64,000 nt of DNA from Cladocopium goreaui. Lineage: Eukaryota; Sar; Dinophyceae; Suessiales; Symbiodiniaceae. The stretch lies in NCBI GenBank assembly GCA_947184155.2, contig CAMXCT020003210.1:1-64000 (forward strand), written 5' to 3'. The translations under genes and the position numbers were made by a program. Each line of letters starts with the position of its first letter. Within the stretch, counting starts at the first letter, position 1. Positions 35,901 to 49,100 of this stretch are shown here, in pieces. The notes under the pieces are model-generated. The model did no database searches. It was not told the origin of the DNA and worked only from the letters and a program-made list of their open reading frames with translations.

Positions 35901-38900
35901 TACCATATAATAATGATTAGAATTGCCAAATGGTTGATTAGAATAATAATGATTGGAATTTGCATCGCTTATTACCAGTTGTACAATACCATCAGGCGCT
36001 GAATCCCCAGCTAATGCCGTGGTAGATTTAGTGAATGTCATGGTATGATGTCTGTGAAAAGATGTGCAATGGTAAATGGTAGTTTGGAGCATGATATCTT
36101 TAACATAGCAATAATTCCCTCATTCGTAGTAGTAACACCTATTTACGTCCAACCTATCTTAAAATTTAAGTGCGCACATATTGTTAACATAGTAATAAGA
36201 CCGGTATACCATTAGTGGTTGGGAAATGACGTAATACCACATCCCCACAAAGTATTCGACAATTGGCAAATGGCAATGCATCCATATGGGGAATTCCATG
36301 GGATATTCCACTTAGATGGGCCATGGGAAAAAACACGATTGCTGGCTTATAGTTGATCTGAAATCCGACCCTGCCTGGCTGATGAGTGCTGATGGTTTCC
36401 ATGGGGGTTGTTTTTCATAGGTTCTTTTTTCCAATTTTCAAAAACTGAATCTGTGCAAGTTAGGAGAAGTTGGACATGCAAAAAGTAGGAACCGTTTACA
36501 ATCATTTCATCTTTAAACATGTATCTAGATCTAAATATAATATTGCCACAGGCCCACACAAAAAAATATAAATATATATAATTATATATATATTGTGCTA
36601 CAGGGGAACAACAAGCATGTCAAACCTCAATGACCAATGATTGGTTGTCTTCCCTGACTCATACACCGCCAATATATCATGAACTTGGTGACTCTTCAAA
36701 CATGCTGAATCCTGGCTGGGGTCGCATCAACGCTAATAGTGCGGGAATGTCCCCTGAAACCTGCGACTTCCAAATTGGGTTTTGGAAAACATGGGTTCAC
36801 ATTGTATCCTACCTAAACATGTCATAAAATTTCCATGCATTGCAGGCGATATTCCTTTATATATTCGTTTTCCTGGTTAGTGCGATTTTCCATACAGCCC
36901 ATTATCCAGTTTACCATTGTCCAGTTTACCATTCTTCTACGCCAACTATACTACTAAAAAATCATTATTCTTGGTGGTCTCCCAAGTTTTTATTGCCTGA
37001 ATACAATGAAAATGTGATGTTACCATCAAACAACAATAAAACAACAGAGGTTCTGAGATCAAACAAAACCAACATTACATGATTTCACCATCAAACATGA
37101 TGAATGTTCCCCATGTTCGCCCGGATTTCCCGGGGCCTCCCAGGTTTGTTCCCCCATCTCCAGCGTCATCTCCAGGTCGCCCGCGCCCAGCGCCACGGCC
37201 GTGCCGAGCGCCAGCGGCACGGCCAGGCCGCTAGTGGCGAAGGTCAACGAGGCGTCCAGCAGCTCTGAGGTGAGGCGACCGCGGGGTAAGGCCTTGGATT
37301 AAAGGGCGATGATCGGGGGCAGGCTTTGATAATACCTAGTTGATAAGTATCGATGATGATGATGATGATGATGATGATGATCATTATTATTATTTATTAT
37401 TATTATTATCATCATTATTATTATTATTACTATTATATATAATAAAATGTTATATATATAACTGTGTGTATATGTGTATAATATTATATTATATATAATG
37501 ATGGCTAACAAAATGATGGGTAATGATGATGAAAATATACTTTGGGTTAATCCTCAATCATGATTAATAATGGTCAATAATGGAAATCATTTATTGAATT
37601 TATGGATAGACAATAGTTGATCTTACCATTTCAGGCTAGTCAAAATCAAAAGTTATGGATCATGATTAATGGTTGTTATTTTACCTGCTAAAATAATCGC
37701 TAATAATGGATTACCCTCATCAACCATGGCAAATGCATGGTAGTTTGCATTGCTTTTGTACGGTGAAATTAGTAGTGATATTTGGGAAAACTAAAGAACG
37801 TCAATGCTTAGTAACAGTTCATAATTGTTTACAATGGTTAGTAGTGGTTAAATATGGCTAATTATAATTATGCCGATTCATGGTTAAACAAGTCATTGGT
37901 AGAAATACCCTCTGATGTCATCAAACATGGTTGGCTGGAAAATGTCCTACACCTGAATAATTTAATGGACACCATTTCAAAGATTACGATTGCATAATAT
38001 ACATGCAAAAATAAACATGGATATTTACACGAGTCTACTAAGTCATGAATATAAACATCATTTGGACATGTTTTTTTGGTGATTGTGATCCAACTATTTA
38101 ACATGCAAAAATAAACATGGATATTTACACGAGTCTACTAAGTCATGAATATAAACATCATGTGGACATGTTTTTTGGTGATTGTGATCCAACTATTTAG
38201 TAAAAAATTGCATTGGTGGAATTGAACGGCAAATTATTGGAAATTTAAACTGGAGATAAGCTTAAGTCAGCGAGGAAGTGCATCGCTTCGTGGTTGATTT
38301 CATGGGGTATGATCCAGCTATAAATAGAGGTTTCCTAAATAGGGGTACCCCCATTTATGGAAACAAACATGAATAAATATGAAATGGAAACCTTTATTTA
38401 TAGCTGGAAACCTCTATTTATAGCTGGAACCCCTATGTATAGCTGGAAACCCCCAAATGGAACAAACATGAATAAATCTGAAATTAGAAAGCCAGGGGCG
38501 CGAACCTACTCAATGGGCTGATCCGAGCGATGGACCGGGGTTGGTTACGGTTAGGCCGCTTGGGGGTGAATGCATTTGGTTGCATAAAGATTCATATAGA
38601 TAGACAAATCGATGGATGTTCAAATCGATGTCGAGTATGAGCCATAATGCTCTTGAAACAATTCAATCATTGGGTAGTTTTGCCAGTTTCCAAGGAATCA
38701 CGGGGCGGTTGGTGTCAAAACTTGGTGCATGGGTCCGGGATAGAAACCAAGAAATATGATGATCAATGCACATCAAACAGAATCAAACAAAGAAAAACGG
38801 CAGGAAATAAAATGACAAATCAAACTGTGAGATGGATGGAAACCATCACCCAACTCCAAGCAGTTGAAGTTTGGCCATGTGGTCACAATTAACATAAGAC

Positions 38901-41900
38901 CAATGGGACCACCCACACATTTAAGACATGTGAAGCAGCAAACCATCCCCATGCGCTTCGCATCCTTCCGAACTGAGAACAATATCTGCAGAAGCCCACA
39001 AACAAAGCAATCTTGCTACTCCTTGCTTCACCTTGCTATAAACCGTGCATATAGTTGATAGATAATCACGAGTTGTTTTAGTTTTAGATGGTTATAAGTT
39101 ATACAGAAATCACAATAAAATCTACTAAACCCAACTTGGCAAAACGAACTGAGGTAGCACGAACCGTCGGCCCAGGAACGATTTCGATGGACCTTGCTGG
39201 CAACGGCTCAGCGGCTTGTTTGATGAGAGCCAGAAGTTCCTCCCCTTGACCTTGATCTGCTCAAAGTCTTGGATATTGGGATATGTATTGTAGATATAGG
39301 TACAGTAATATCATTGGGATGATGATAGTTATATATTGGAATATATAGTTGTATAGCCACTATTGTAGATATGTTGGGATGATGATACTTAACATATCAT
39401 GGGTATATCTTATAGGATATCTTGGATGATTTTGGCCAATGTGGTGATGATAGTTATTTATTATGGGGAATATATATAATGCTAGCTATTGAGGCTTTAA
39501 TTCAACGCGTATAATAGTAGTAGCATTAAAAAATTCATTGAGCAAAAACAACATATGACGGAAAATAATGGAACATATTGGTCTAAAGTAAACATACAAT
39601 ATAAAATTAAATTGTGAGGTCTCAAACTGAAAACAGCTCATTCAACTGTAGCCATATGGGATTTAACTTAACTAATACATGGGGGGTGGTTGAGAAACAA
39701 AACATGCTGCGTAGTTGGAAATATGTTGATACAGTAACCAACATATCCAATATTCCGATAATTGGGTGTGTCTGAACACGCGTTGTATACCCGGATTGTA
39801 TGGTAATGCTTAAAGGAAAAATATGCCCTTAAAACAATAGATTTCCAGGTACTCTATTTTCAAATATATTTCCAGGTACTATATGTTCAAACAATCCCAA
39901 ATTTCCCTTGTAAAAGTGAAAACAAATGCAAGGGCCTGGTGGGTGTAAACACGCCATGTGGAAACTTAGCAACTTTGTATTTTCCCGATTGATGGCTCAA
40001 ATTCACACAGGATTATATTTTCCTGATTCAAGGCGACGTTGATGTCCAATTTGTTTCTCCCAAAAAAGGATCTATCCATGCTGTCATCTATCTAACATTA
40101 AATGTGCAAAATTCAATGGCCATTTCAGGAACCTACTGTAAATCAGAGGTACCTACAGTAAAAAAGGCCAATGTAAGGGCTAAATTTGAAGGAATATACC
40201 GGCCTTAAATGGTACAGTAGCTCCGTTTTAGGGTCCTGAAATTCCCATTGACATTCTGTCTCATTAATATCCCACTAATATCCCATTATTATCCCTATAA
40301 AACATGTTAAAACCACAGTAAACTAGCATATCATCACTCAAAATCCCATAAAAAGCCTATTTCCTCATGGCTAAAATCCATTAAAATCACCAACAAAAAC
40401 CCACCGAGACGTCGCGGCGTCAAGCGCCGTCCAGCGACGCCGGTCGTTCCAGGCAGGGGCCGCCTTGAGACCCAAATATTCGAAGGCGTCGCGCACCAAG
40501 TTGCTCCGCAACTCATCGCCTCAGAAAACGGAGAGTCCCAGGGACGAGACGCCGTTTAACGAGTGGCGTATGGTGTGATATATGATATGGTGTGAATATA
40601 TATCTGTATATATATATATATATGTCTGTGTGTGTGGTATCATGGTAAATATATGTATAGAAATATTACACACACATATTATATATATATGATTGCATGT
40701 ATGCGTTTAATTTCATGCATGTAGGTGTATACATGTGTATATGTATATATCACTGAGAAAAACACGTGTATGATATACCTATCGGCTGCATATGTAGTCC
40801 TCCATATATGGATACAATCTGTTGACATGACCCCACCAACATCCACAAACCAACCGGACCAGGCGCAAAACAAGACGTACATATCAATTAAACAAATGAT
40901 CAAAAAAATGGATGCGTGCTGCATATCTTGCGCGCCTGAGTCCCCATGGCCAAGTCTTAGATACCCTGCAAACATAAAGTTGGTGCGTAAAAAACACAAG
41001 GGATCGCAAAATATCAAAATTCTGAAGTATCCAATGGGTGTTCCTCCTGTCTTGATGCTTCAATCCCAGTTTTGATGATTAAATCTCGATGCTTTACTGC
41101 TCCAATCCTAACCAATTGGGTTGTTATAGCAAAAAATATATACCATCCGGCAATCAAACATGGCTTGCTGAGGAATCCCTCATTTAGTTCGACAACTTTT
41201 TCCGCCTATAAACCTCCACTTATAAGGGGATCGTCCCATTAAATCTTCCATTTATGGGGATTTTCCCTGTAAACCAGCCATTTGATGACAGGTTCTGCGG
41301 GTAAATCCCCCAATTTCTACCCAGTCACTGGGCATTGCTTCCAAGGACTCCAGAACGGCCGGCACGGCCCGGGTGGAGGAACAGAGCGATGGGATGGGAA
41401 GACCCAGCTGCGAGCAGCCGCAGAGCAGCGCACGTTCCAAGAAGAAGCGCTGGAACGGGGCCCAGGAAGAGTTGGGCCTCGTGGGCTGACCCGGTAGATT
41501 AACATATATTACCACCCGGTAAATTAACATAGCTATGGAAAATCTCGTTTTTTTCCATAGGTAAATCAGCTACAAATGGCAATTTCCAATAGCTACGTTA
41601 AATTACCAGAGGGCATTAATATTAAAAAACATGAGGATATTCCATCAATATTCCATTAACGTTCCATTATGAGGATATTCCATTATATATTGAACCAATG
41701 GTGGTATAATGATGGCATATCCTCATAATGAGTCTCAATATGTCAATAATGGTGGGATATCATTGAATATTACATAATACTTACTGGTGCTGAACGCAGG
41801 GAATTTTCGGGAATGATCCCAGTCATCACTATCAATAATAATCCCAGCAACCCATCCATTCCCATCCATTCCCTACGTTTAGCACCAGTAAGAATATATC

Positions 41901-43077
41901 ATATTAATGGAATACCCTCCGGTAAACTAACATAACCATGGAAAATCACCATTCTTCATGGGTAGATCCACTATTTCTATGGCCATTTTCAATAGCTATG
42001 TAACAAATTACCAGAGGGTAATGGTTTGGATTTTTTGGTGGTGCAACGTGCGGAAATGGTGACCATTGATGCTGATAAATACTCACCATTAATGAGTCGA
42101 GTCGGGCCGAAAATGGTGACTGGGGTGTCTTTGCCAACAATCCATAATTGTTGGGATATCTTGGGTTTAACCATCCAAAATAGAGATTTAAAAATCAACA
42201 ATTGCTGTATAATGGTGATATGATGCGATATAATATAATGTTATATAATGGACTGTAAATTGAATATCGGAATATCCTCATAATTGGTAGTGGTTAAACA
42301 TAACCGTGGCTTAGGCCACAGCAATGATAATCTGATAACTTCAGCACAAAACATGTTGGTTTAATGGGGATTACTTGCGATTGATTCTGATACACTGATA
42401 AACTATCCAGTGGTTATGATTAACCAACTGTTGTGAGGTGATACAATGGGATATGATGGGGATAAAACCAACAGTATGTCCACTGGTCATAATAAGACAG
42501 CTATGAAAAATGCCTATTTTTGTAAAATGAATCATCTACAAACGGGCCAATTTCCATAACTATGTTAAATTGCCAGAGGGTATAAGCCATCTGGAAATCA
42601 AAAATTGCTGGCTGGGAACCCCCCGCAAATGGATATTTGAATGGGAAAATAATCGAACTAAATGGTTGGCTTTCCAGCAAGGCATGTTTTATTCTCGGAG
42701 GGTTGCTATATTCTATCAATGGGGATTTGGATGGATTTAGCTATTTATCTAGTTCAATTCATATTATTGTGGGTTCTAGTAGGAGGGTTAATGGTGTTTG
42801 GAAAGGTGTTCGAATGAGATGTTATGGGCATATATATATATATATATATATAATTTGAACAATATCAACATATCTGCTTCAAATTAGAACTTGAAGGTTC
42901 ATCAATATCACATAACATGAAATATTCTGGGATATTAGAGGGATCTAACCGATGATGATCCCCAGTGATCGTTTATAATACGGAATACGGGTCTTACAAT
43001 CATCATCTGTACAATCTTAGCAACAAAACTACGGTGATATAACAAAAGTGAACGGGTATACATACATATATATATAA

Positions 43078-43112
<35 letters not shown>

Positions 43113-46100
43113 ATGTATATATATATATATACATGGGTATATTGAAAGCAGCTGAGGATATGTTCTTTGCAAAACGCAACTTGACAATAAAAACACCTGG
43201 AAATACGATGCGCAAACTGTCTGAACCACACAAAACATGAACCAACTGCTTTGGATCTGGACAGTCCACGGAAATCCTCTATTTAAGACTCTATTTTGGC
43301 CCCAAGATTTCATACAAATACCATACAAGAACAAGACACTTCAAATAACAAACAAACTCCATGCCAAAAAAGTAGGAGCCGGCACTTTCCAATGAAGGCA
43401 TTTCCCATCAACAAACTAGCACCAAAGAAAGATGAACATAATGGATTGTTTTGAGCGACATGATCGCACAATATATGTGATATCACCAGAAGCAAATATC
43501 TTTGGGCACATGGCTATGTTTCAGGTCATTTCGTATGTTTGATTTGGGTTGACTTGTAATGCACCATTGACTTACTGGTGCTTAGCAGGGAATAATCATG
43601 AATAATCCATAATCACTAGTAATAATCATCTCATTCCCCCATTCCCATCCATTCCCTGCTAAGCACCAGTACAGTAAGTTTTGGGACAACAATAATTCCC
43701 ACCAACCATCATCGACAGTGATGTTCTTGTGAGGTCATTATGATTCAACAAATGAGTTCATGCGCATTTTGCGAAAAGAAAACGACAATAAAACATGATA
43801 ACTGATATAACTATAATATAGAAATCAGTAAATATATAGTGACGGACAATCACTTAGAACGTATTTTGGAAAAACAATTCTGAATATTACTGCTTTTTTT
43901 ACGTTCTAAGCCTTGCACTTAGAACGTCGAAAACCATACACTTAGAACGTCCAAATATCAAGATTCATCACTTAGAACGTACCGGGGATTTAACACTTAG
44001 AACGTGTCTAGGTCACTGATGATAGTGGGAAGGCTTGTGAAATCTTTTATCTCTAAGTGTTGGATCCAGCAGCTAATTCCGTAGGAAGCATAGACATAAT
44101 TTCGTACCATTTGGCTTTTCCCTCCCATATGATGTGCAAATATTGGCGATCTTTTATCTCTGGAACACTATACCTTTTGGTGCTTTTTGGGGGTTCTGAG
44201 TTCTGATGTTCTAAGTGTTGGATTCAGCAGCTAATGCCGTAGGAAACATAGACATAATTTCGTACCATTTGGCTTTTCCCTCCTATATGATTTGCAAACA
44301 TTGGCGATCTTTTATCTCTGGAACACTATACCTTTTGGATCCTTTTGTTGCTTTTTGGGGGTTCTGTCGTTCTAAGTGTTGGATTCAGGAACTAATTCCG
44401 TAGGAAACATAGACATAATTTCGTACCATTTGGCTTTTCCCTCCCATATGATTTGCAAATATTGGCGATCTTTTATCTCTGGAACACTATACCTTTTGGA
44501 TCCTTTTGGTGCTTTTTGGGGGTTCTGACGTTCTAAGTGTTGGATTCAGCAGCTAATTCCGTAGGAAACATAGACATAATTTCGTACCATTTGGCTTTTC
44601 CCTCCCATATGATTTGCAAATATTGGCGATCTTTTATCTCTGGAACACTATACCTTTTGGATCCTTTTGGTGCTTTTTGGGGGTTCTGACGTTCTAAGTG
44701 TTGGATTCAGCAGCTAATTCCGTAGGAAACATAGACATAATTTCGTACCATTTGGCTTTTCCCTCCCATATGATTTGCAAATATTGAATTGGCGATCTTT
44801 TATCTCTGGAACACTATACCTTTTGGATCCTTTTGGTGCTTTTTGGGGGTTCTGACGTTCTAAGTGTTGGATTCAGCAGCTAATTCCGTAGGAAACATAG
44901 ACATAATTTCGTACCATTTGGCTTTTCCCTCCTATATGATTTGCAAACATTGGCGATCTTTTATCTCTGAAACACTATACCTTTTGGTGCTTTTGGGGGT
45001 TCTGACGTTCTAAGTGTTGGATTCAGCAGCTAATTCCGTAGGAAACATAGACATAATTTCGTACCATTTGGCTTTTCCCTCCCATATGATTTGCCAATCT
45101 TGGCGGTCTTTAGCTCTTGGAACACTCTACCTTTTGGTGCTTCTTGGGGTTCTGACGTTCTAAGTGGTGGATTCAGCAGCTAATTCCGTAGGAAACATAG
45201 ACATAATTTCGTACCATTTAGCTTTTCCCTCCTATATGATTTGACATTGGCGATCTTTTATCTCTGGAATACTATACCTTTTGGATCCTTTTGGTGCTTT
45301 TTGAGGGTTCTGACGTTCTAAGTGTTGGATTCAGCAGCTAATTCCGTAGGAAACATAGACATAATTTCGTACCATTTGGCTTTTCCCTCCCATATGATTT
45401 GCAAATATTGAATTGGCGATCTTTTATCTCTGGAACACTATACCTTTTGGATCCTTTTGGTGCTTTTTGGGGGTTCTGACGTTCTAAGTGTTGGATTCAG
45501 CAGCTAATTCCGTAGGAAACATAGACATAATTTCGTACCATTTGGTTTTTCTGTCCCATATGTTTTGCAAATATTGGCGTTCTTTATCTCTTGAACACTA
45601 TACCTTTTGGTGCTTTTTGGGGGTTCTGACGTTGTAAGTGTTGGATTCAGCAGCTAATTCCGTAGGAAACATAGACATAATTTCGTACCATTTGGCTTTT
45701 CCCTCCCATATGATTTGCAAATATTGGCGATCTTTTATCTCTGGAACACTCTACCTTTTGGATCCTTTTGGTGCTTTTTGGGGGTTCTGACGTTCTAAGT
45801 GTTGGATTCAGCAGCTAATTCCGTAGGAAACATAGACATAATTTCGTACCATTTGGCTTTTCCCTCCCATATGATTTGCAAATATTGAATTGGCGATCTT
45901 TTACCTCTTGAACACTATACCTTTTGGTGCTTTTTGGGGGTTCTGACGTTCTAAGTGTTGGATTCAGCAGCTAATTCCGTAGGAAACATAGACATAATTT
46001 CGTACCATTTGGCTTTTCCCTCCTATATGATTTGCAAACATTGGCGATCTTTTATCTCTGAAACACTATACCTTTTGGTGCTTTTGGGGGTTCTGACGTT

Positions 46101-49100
46101 CTAAGTGTTGGATTCAGCAGCTAATTCCGTAGGAAACATAGACATAATTTCGTACCATTTGGCTTTTCCCTCCCATATGATTTGCAAATATTGGCGATCT
46201 TTTATCTCTGGAACACTATACCTTTTGGTGCTTTTTGGGGGGTCTGACATTCTAAGCCGTAAGAAACATAGACATAATTTCGTACCATTTGGCTTTTCCC
46301 TCCCATATGATGTGCAAATATTGGCGATCTTTTATCTCTGGAACACTATACCTTTTGGTGCTTTTTGGGGGTTCTGACGTTCTAAGTGTTGGATTCAGCA
46401 GCTAATTCCGTAGGAAACATAGACATAATTTCGTACTATTTGGCTTTTCCCTCCCATATGATTTGCAAATCTTGGCGATCTTTTATCTCTGGAACACTAT
46501 ACCTTTTGGTGCTTTTTGGGGGTTCTGACATTCTAAGCCGTAAGAAACATAGACATAATTTCGTACCATTTGGCTTTTCCCTCCCATATGATTTGCAAAT
46601 ATTGGCGATCTTTTATCTCTGGAACATTATACCTTTTGGTGCTTTTTGGGGGTTCTGACGTTCTAAGTGTTGGATTCAGCAGCTAATTCCGTAGGAAACA
46701 TAGACATAATTTCGTACCATTTGGCTTTTCCCTCCCATATGATTTGCAAATCTTGGCGGTCTTTACCTCTGGAACACTATACCTTTTGGTGCTTTTTGGT
46801 GGTTCTGACGTTCTAAGTGTTGGATTCAGCAGCTAATTCCGTAGGAAACACAGACATAATTTCGTACCATTTGGCTTTTCCCTCCTATATGATTTGCAAA
46901 CATTGGCGATCTTTTATCTCTGGAACACTCTACCTTTTGGATCCTTTTGGTGCTTTTTGGGGGTTCTGTCGTTCTAAGTGTTGGATTCAGCAGCTAATTC
47001 CGTAGGAAACATAGACATAATTTCGTACCATTTGGCTTTTCCCTCCCATATGATTTGACATTGGCGATCTTTTATCTCTGGAACACTCTACCTTTTGGAT
47101 CCTTTTGGTGCTTTTTGGGGGTTCTGACGTTCTAAGTGTTGGATTCAGCAGCTAATTCCGAGGAAACATAGACATAATTTCGTACCATTTGGTTTTTCCC
47201 TCCCATATGATTTGCAAATATTGGTGATCTTTTATCTCTGGAACACTATACCTTTTGGTGCTTTTTAGGGGTTCTGACGTTCTAAGTGTTGGATTCAGCA
47301 GCTAATTCCGTATAGGAAACCTAGACATAATTTCGATTCCACTTCGAATTCCAATTTTCTGCAATATTTTAATTGCGTTATAAAAGGAAATTCAATTGAT
47401 TTCGAAAGCGAAAAAACTAGTCTTTTTATTAAGGGTTTAAATTTATTATTAGGATCCGCTTCGAAATCCAATTTTTGGCAATATTTTAATTGTGTTATAA
47501 GGAAATTTACCTGATTTTGAAATCGAAAAAAACGGTTTTTCTTATTAAGGGTTTAAATTTATTATTTAGGTCCGCATCGAAATCCAATTTGTGGCAATAT
47601 TTCAATTGCGCTATATAAGGAAATTTAATTGGTTTTGAATCGAAAAAAATAGTTTTGTTTTATTAAGGGTTTAAATTTATTAGGGTCCGCTTCGAACTCT
47701 AGTGTTTGGCAATAGTCTTATTGCGTTATAAAAGGAAATTTAATTGATTTTGAATCGAAAAAACTAGTCTTTTTATTAAGGGTTTAAATTTATTATTAGG
47801 ATTCGCTTCGAAATCCAATTTTTGGCAATATTTTAATTGCGTTATATAAGGAAATTTAATTGATTTTGAAGTCGAAAAAATAGCCGCTTTATTAAGGGTC
47901 TAAATTTATTATTAGGGTCCGCTTCGAAATCCAATTTTTGGCAATATGTTTAATTGCGCTATATAAGGAAATTTAATTGATTTTGAAATCGAAAAAATAG
48001 TTTATATAGCGACGGACAATCACTTAGCACGTTCTAAGTGTTGGTTTACGTTCTAAGTGATAAATGGGCCTAAGTGATATTTTGACGTTCTAAGTGATGA
48101 ATTTTCCCTACGTTCTAAGTGATGAAATTTTGCTACGTTCTAAGTACGAAAAACAATTTTTGGAAAAAAATTACGTTCTAAGTGATTGTCCGTCACTATA
48201 GTTAGATCAGTTATATCAGTTCATGAATTAAATAAACTACACATAGAATACAAACCGCCAACCACCGATCGCCAACAAATAAAAATAAACACGTACTCAG
48301 GACACCATCAGCAACCATTGAACTCCCATAAATCTGAATAAACAAACAATAAAATTCCTATAGCATAGGGGAAACAACTAACATGATTGGGCCCTGAAAA
48401 TCACGAACTTAGGTACCCCCTATTTGGATGGGTCATGAAGGGTCAATGTTCATTTGGTGGATTCAAATCGAAAAAAAACACTAGAAAATGAGCCAAGCTA
48501 CTGTTTCCTCAGACGCTCAAACAAGTCCCGCGCAGCTTCCTGGTGACTACTGCTCTGATCGCAGAGATAGGCTTCGGCCACACGGATTTGCGAGGTGATG
48601 ATCCAGGAACTGAGATTGCCTATGGTCGAAGCTGTCAGGGGGGTGACCATGTTGACATATATAGGGATTTAAGCATGGTAGTTATATATATATATGCATA
48701 TTTAAATATATGCATATTTAAATATATGTATATATATATATATGCATATATATATATATATGTATGTATATAATTATGTATATATGTATGTTGTGGTGAT
48801 GTTCGCCAACAAAATAAATGATTTATCAACAATCAAAGGTGATCTGTGACCTAACCCAATGAAGTGGTGAGTTTGACATTTGTTTGAAACTGTTCCAATA
48901 AACTTCATGATTTTCAGACAAAAACCACTGGGTATTTGAACATGACCCCATTGAAATGGTCAGATTCTGAGTGGGGCCCAGTTTTGGCTTGTTTCATCTT
49001 GTTTCAGTATCCTACCCAAATCCTTGTTTGGGCTTGCGGCCTGGAATCCCTTAGGTATGGGATGAGAAAACAACCACTTCTTATTTAAAGCGGTACAGAT

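Larger units (their letters stand above)
43835..48200. mobile_element. 4.37-kb inverted-repeat element with internal tandem arrays
   Basis: Both ends carry TATAGTGACGGACAATCACT followed by TAGAACGT, in inverted orientation and without mismatch. The left 200 bp repeat CACTTAGAACGT five times; the right 190 bp carry its complement ACGTTCTAAGTG. In between are 22 tandem copies of 135-167 bp and six copies of about 116 bp. It lacks a recognisable transposase, so if mobile it would be non-autonomous. It sits in the intron between TRAPPC11 exons 15 and 16. A TA or TATA target duplication is possible but cannot be told from the TA-rich flanks. Confidence 0.9.

Noticed and set aside
38481..38560. Possible tRNA-like GC-rich stretch
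   Set aside because: No cloverleaf stems, T-loop GTTCRANYC or acceptor pairing could be drawn.
46105..47005. 62-90-codon frames (MLDSAANSVGNIDIISYH) in the 4.37-kb element
   Set aside because: They follow the tandem DNA units and break where unit length changes. Conservation is at the DNA level over the whole unit, including spacers.
44046..47330. CRISPR-like regular repeats
   Set aside because: Units of 135-167 bp are joined directly without unique spacers, in a eukaryotic intron.
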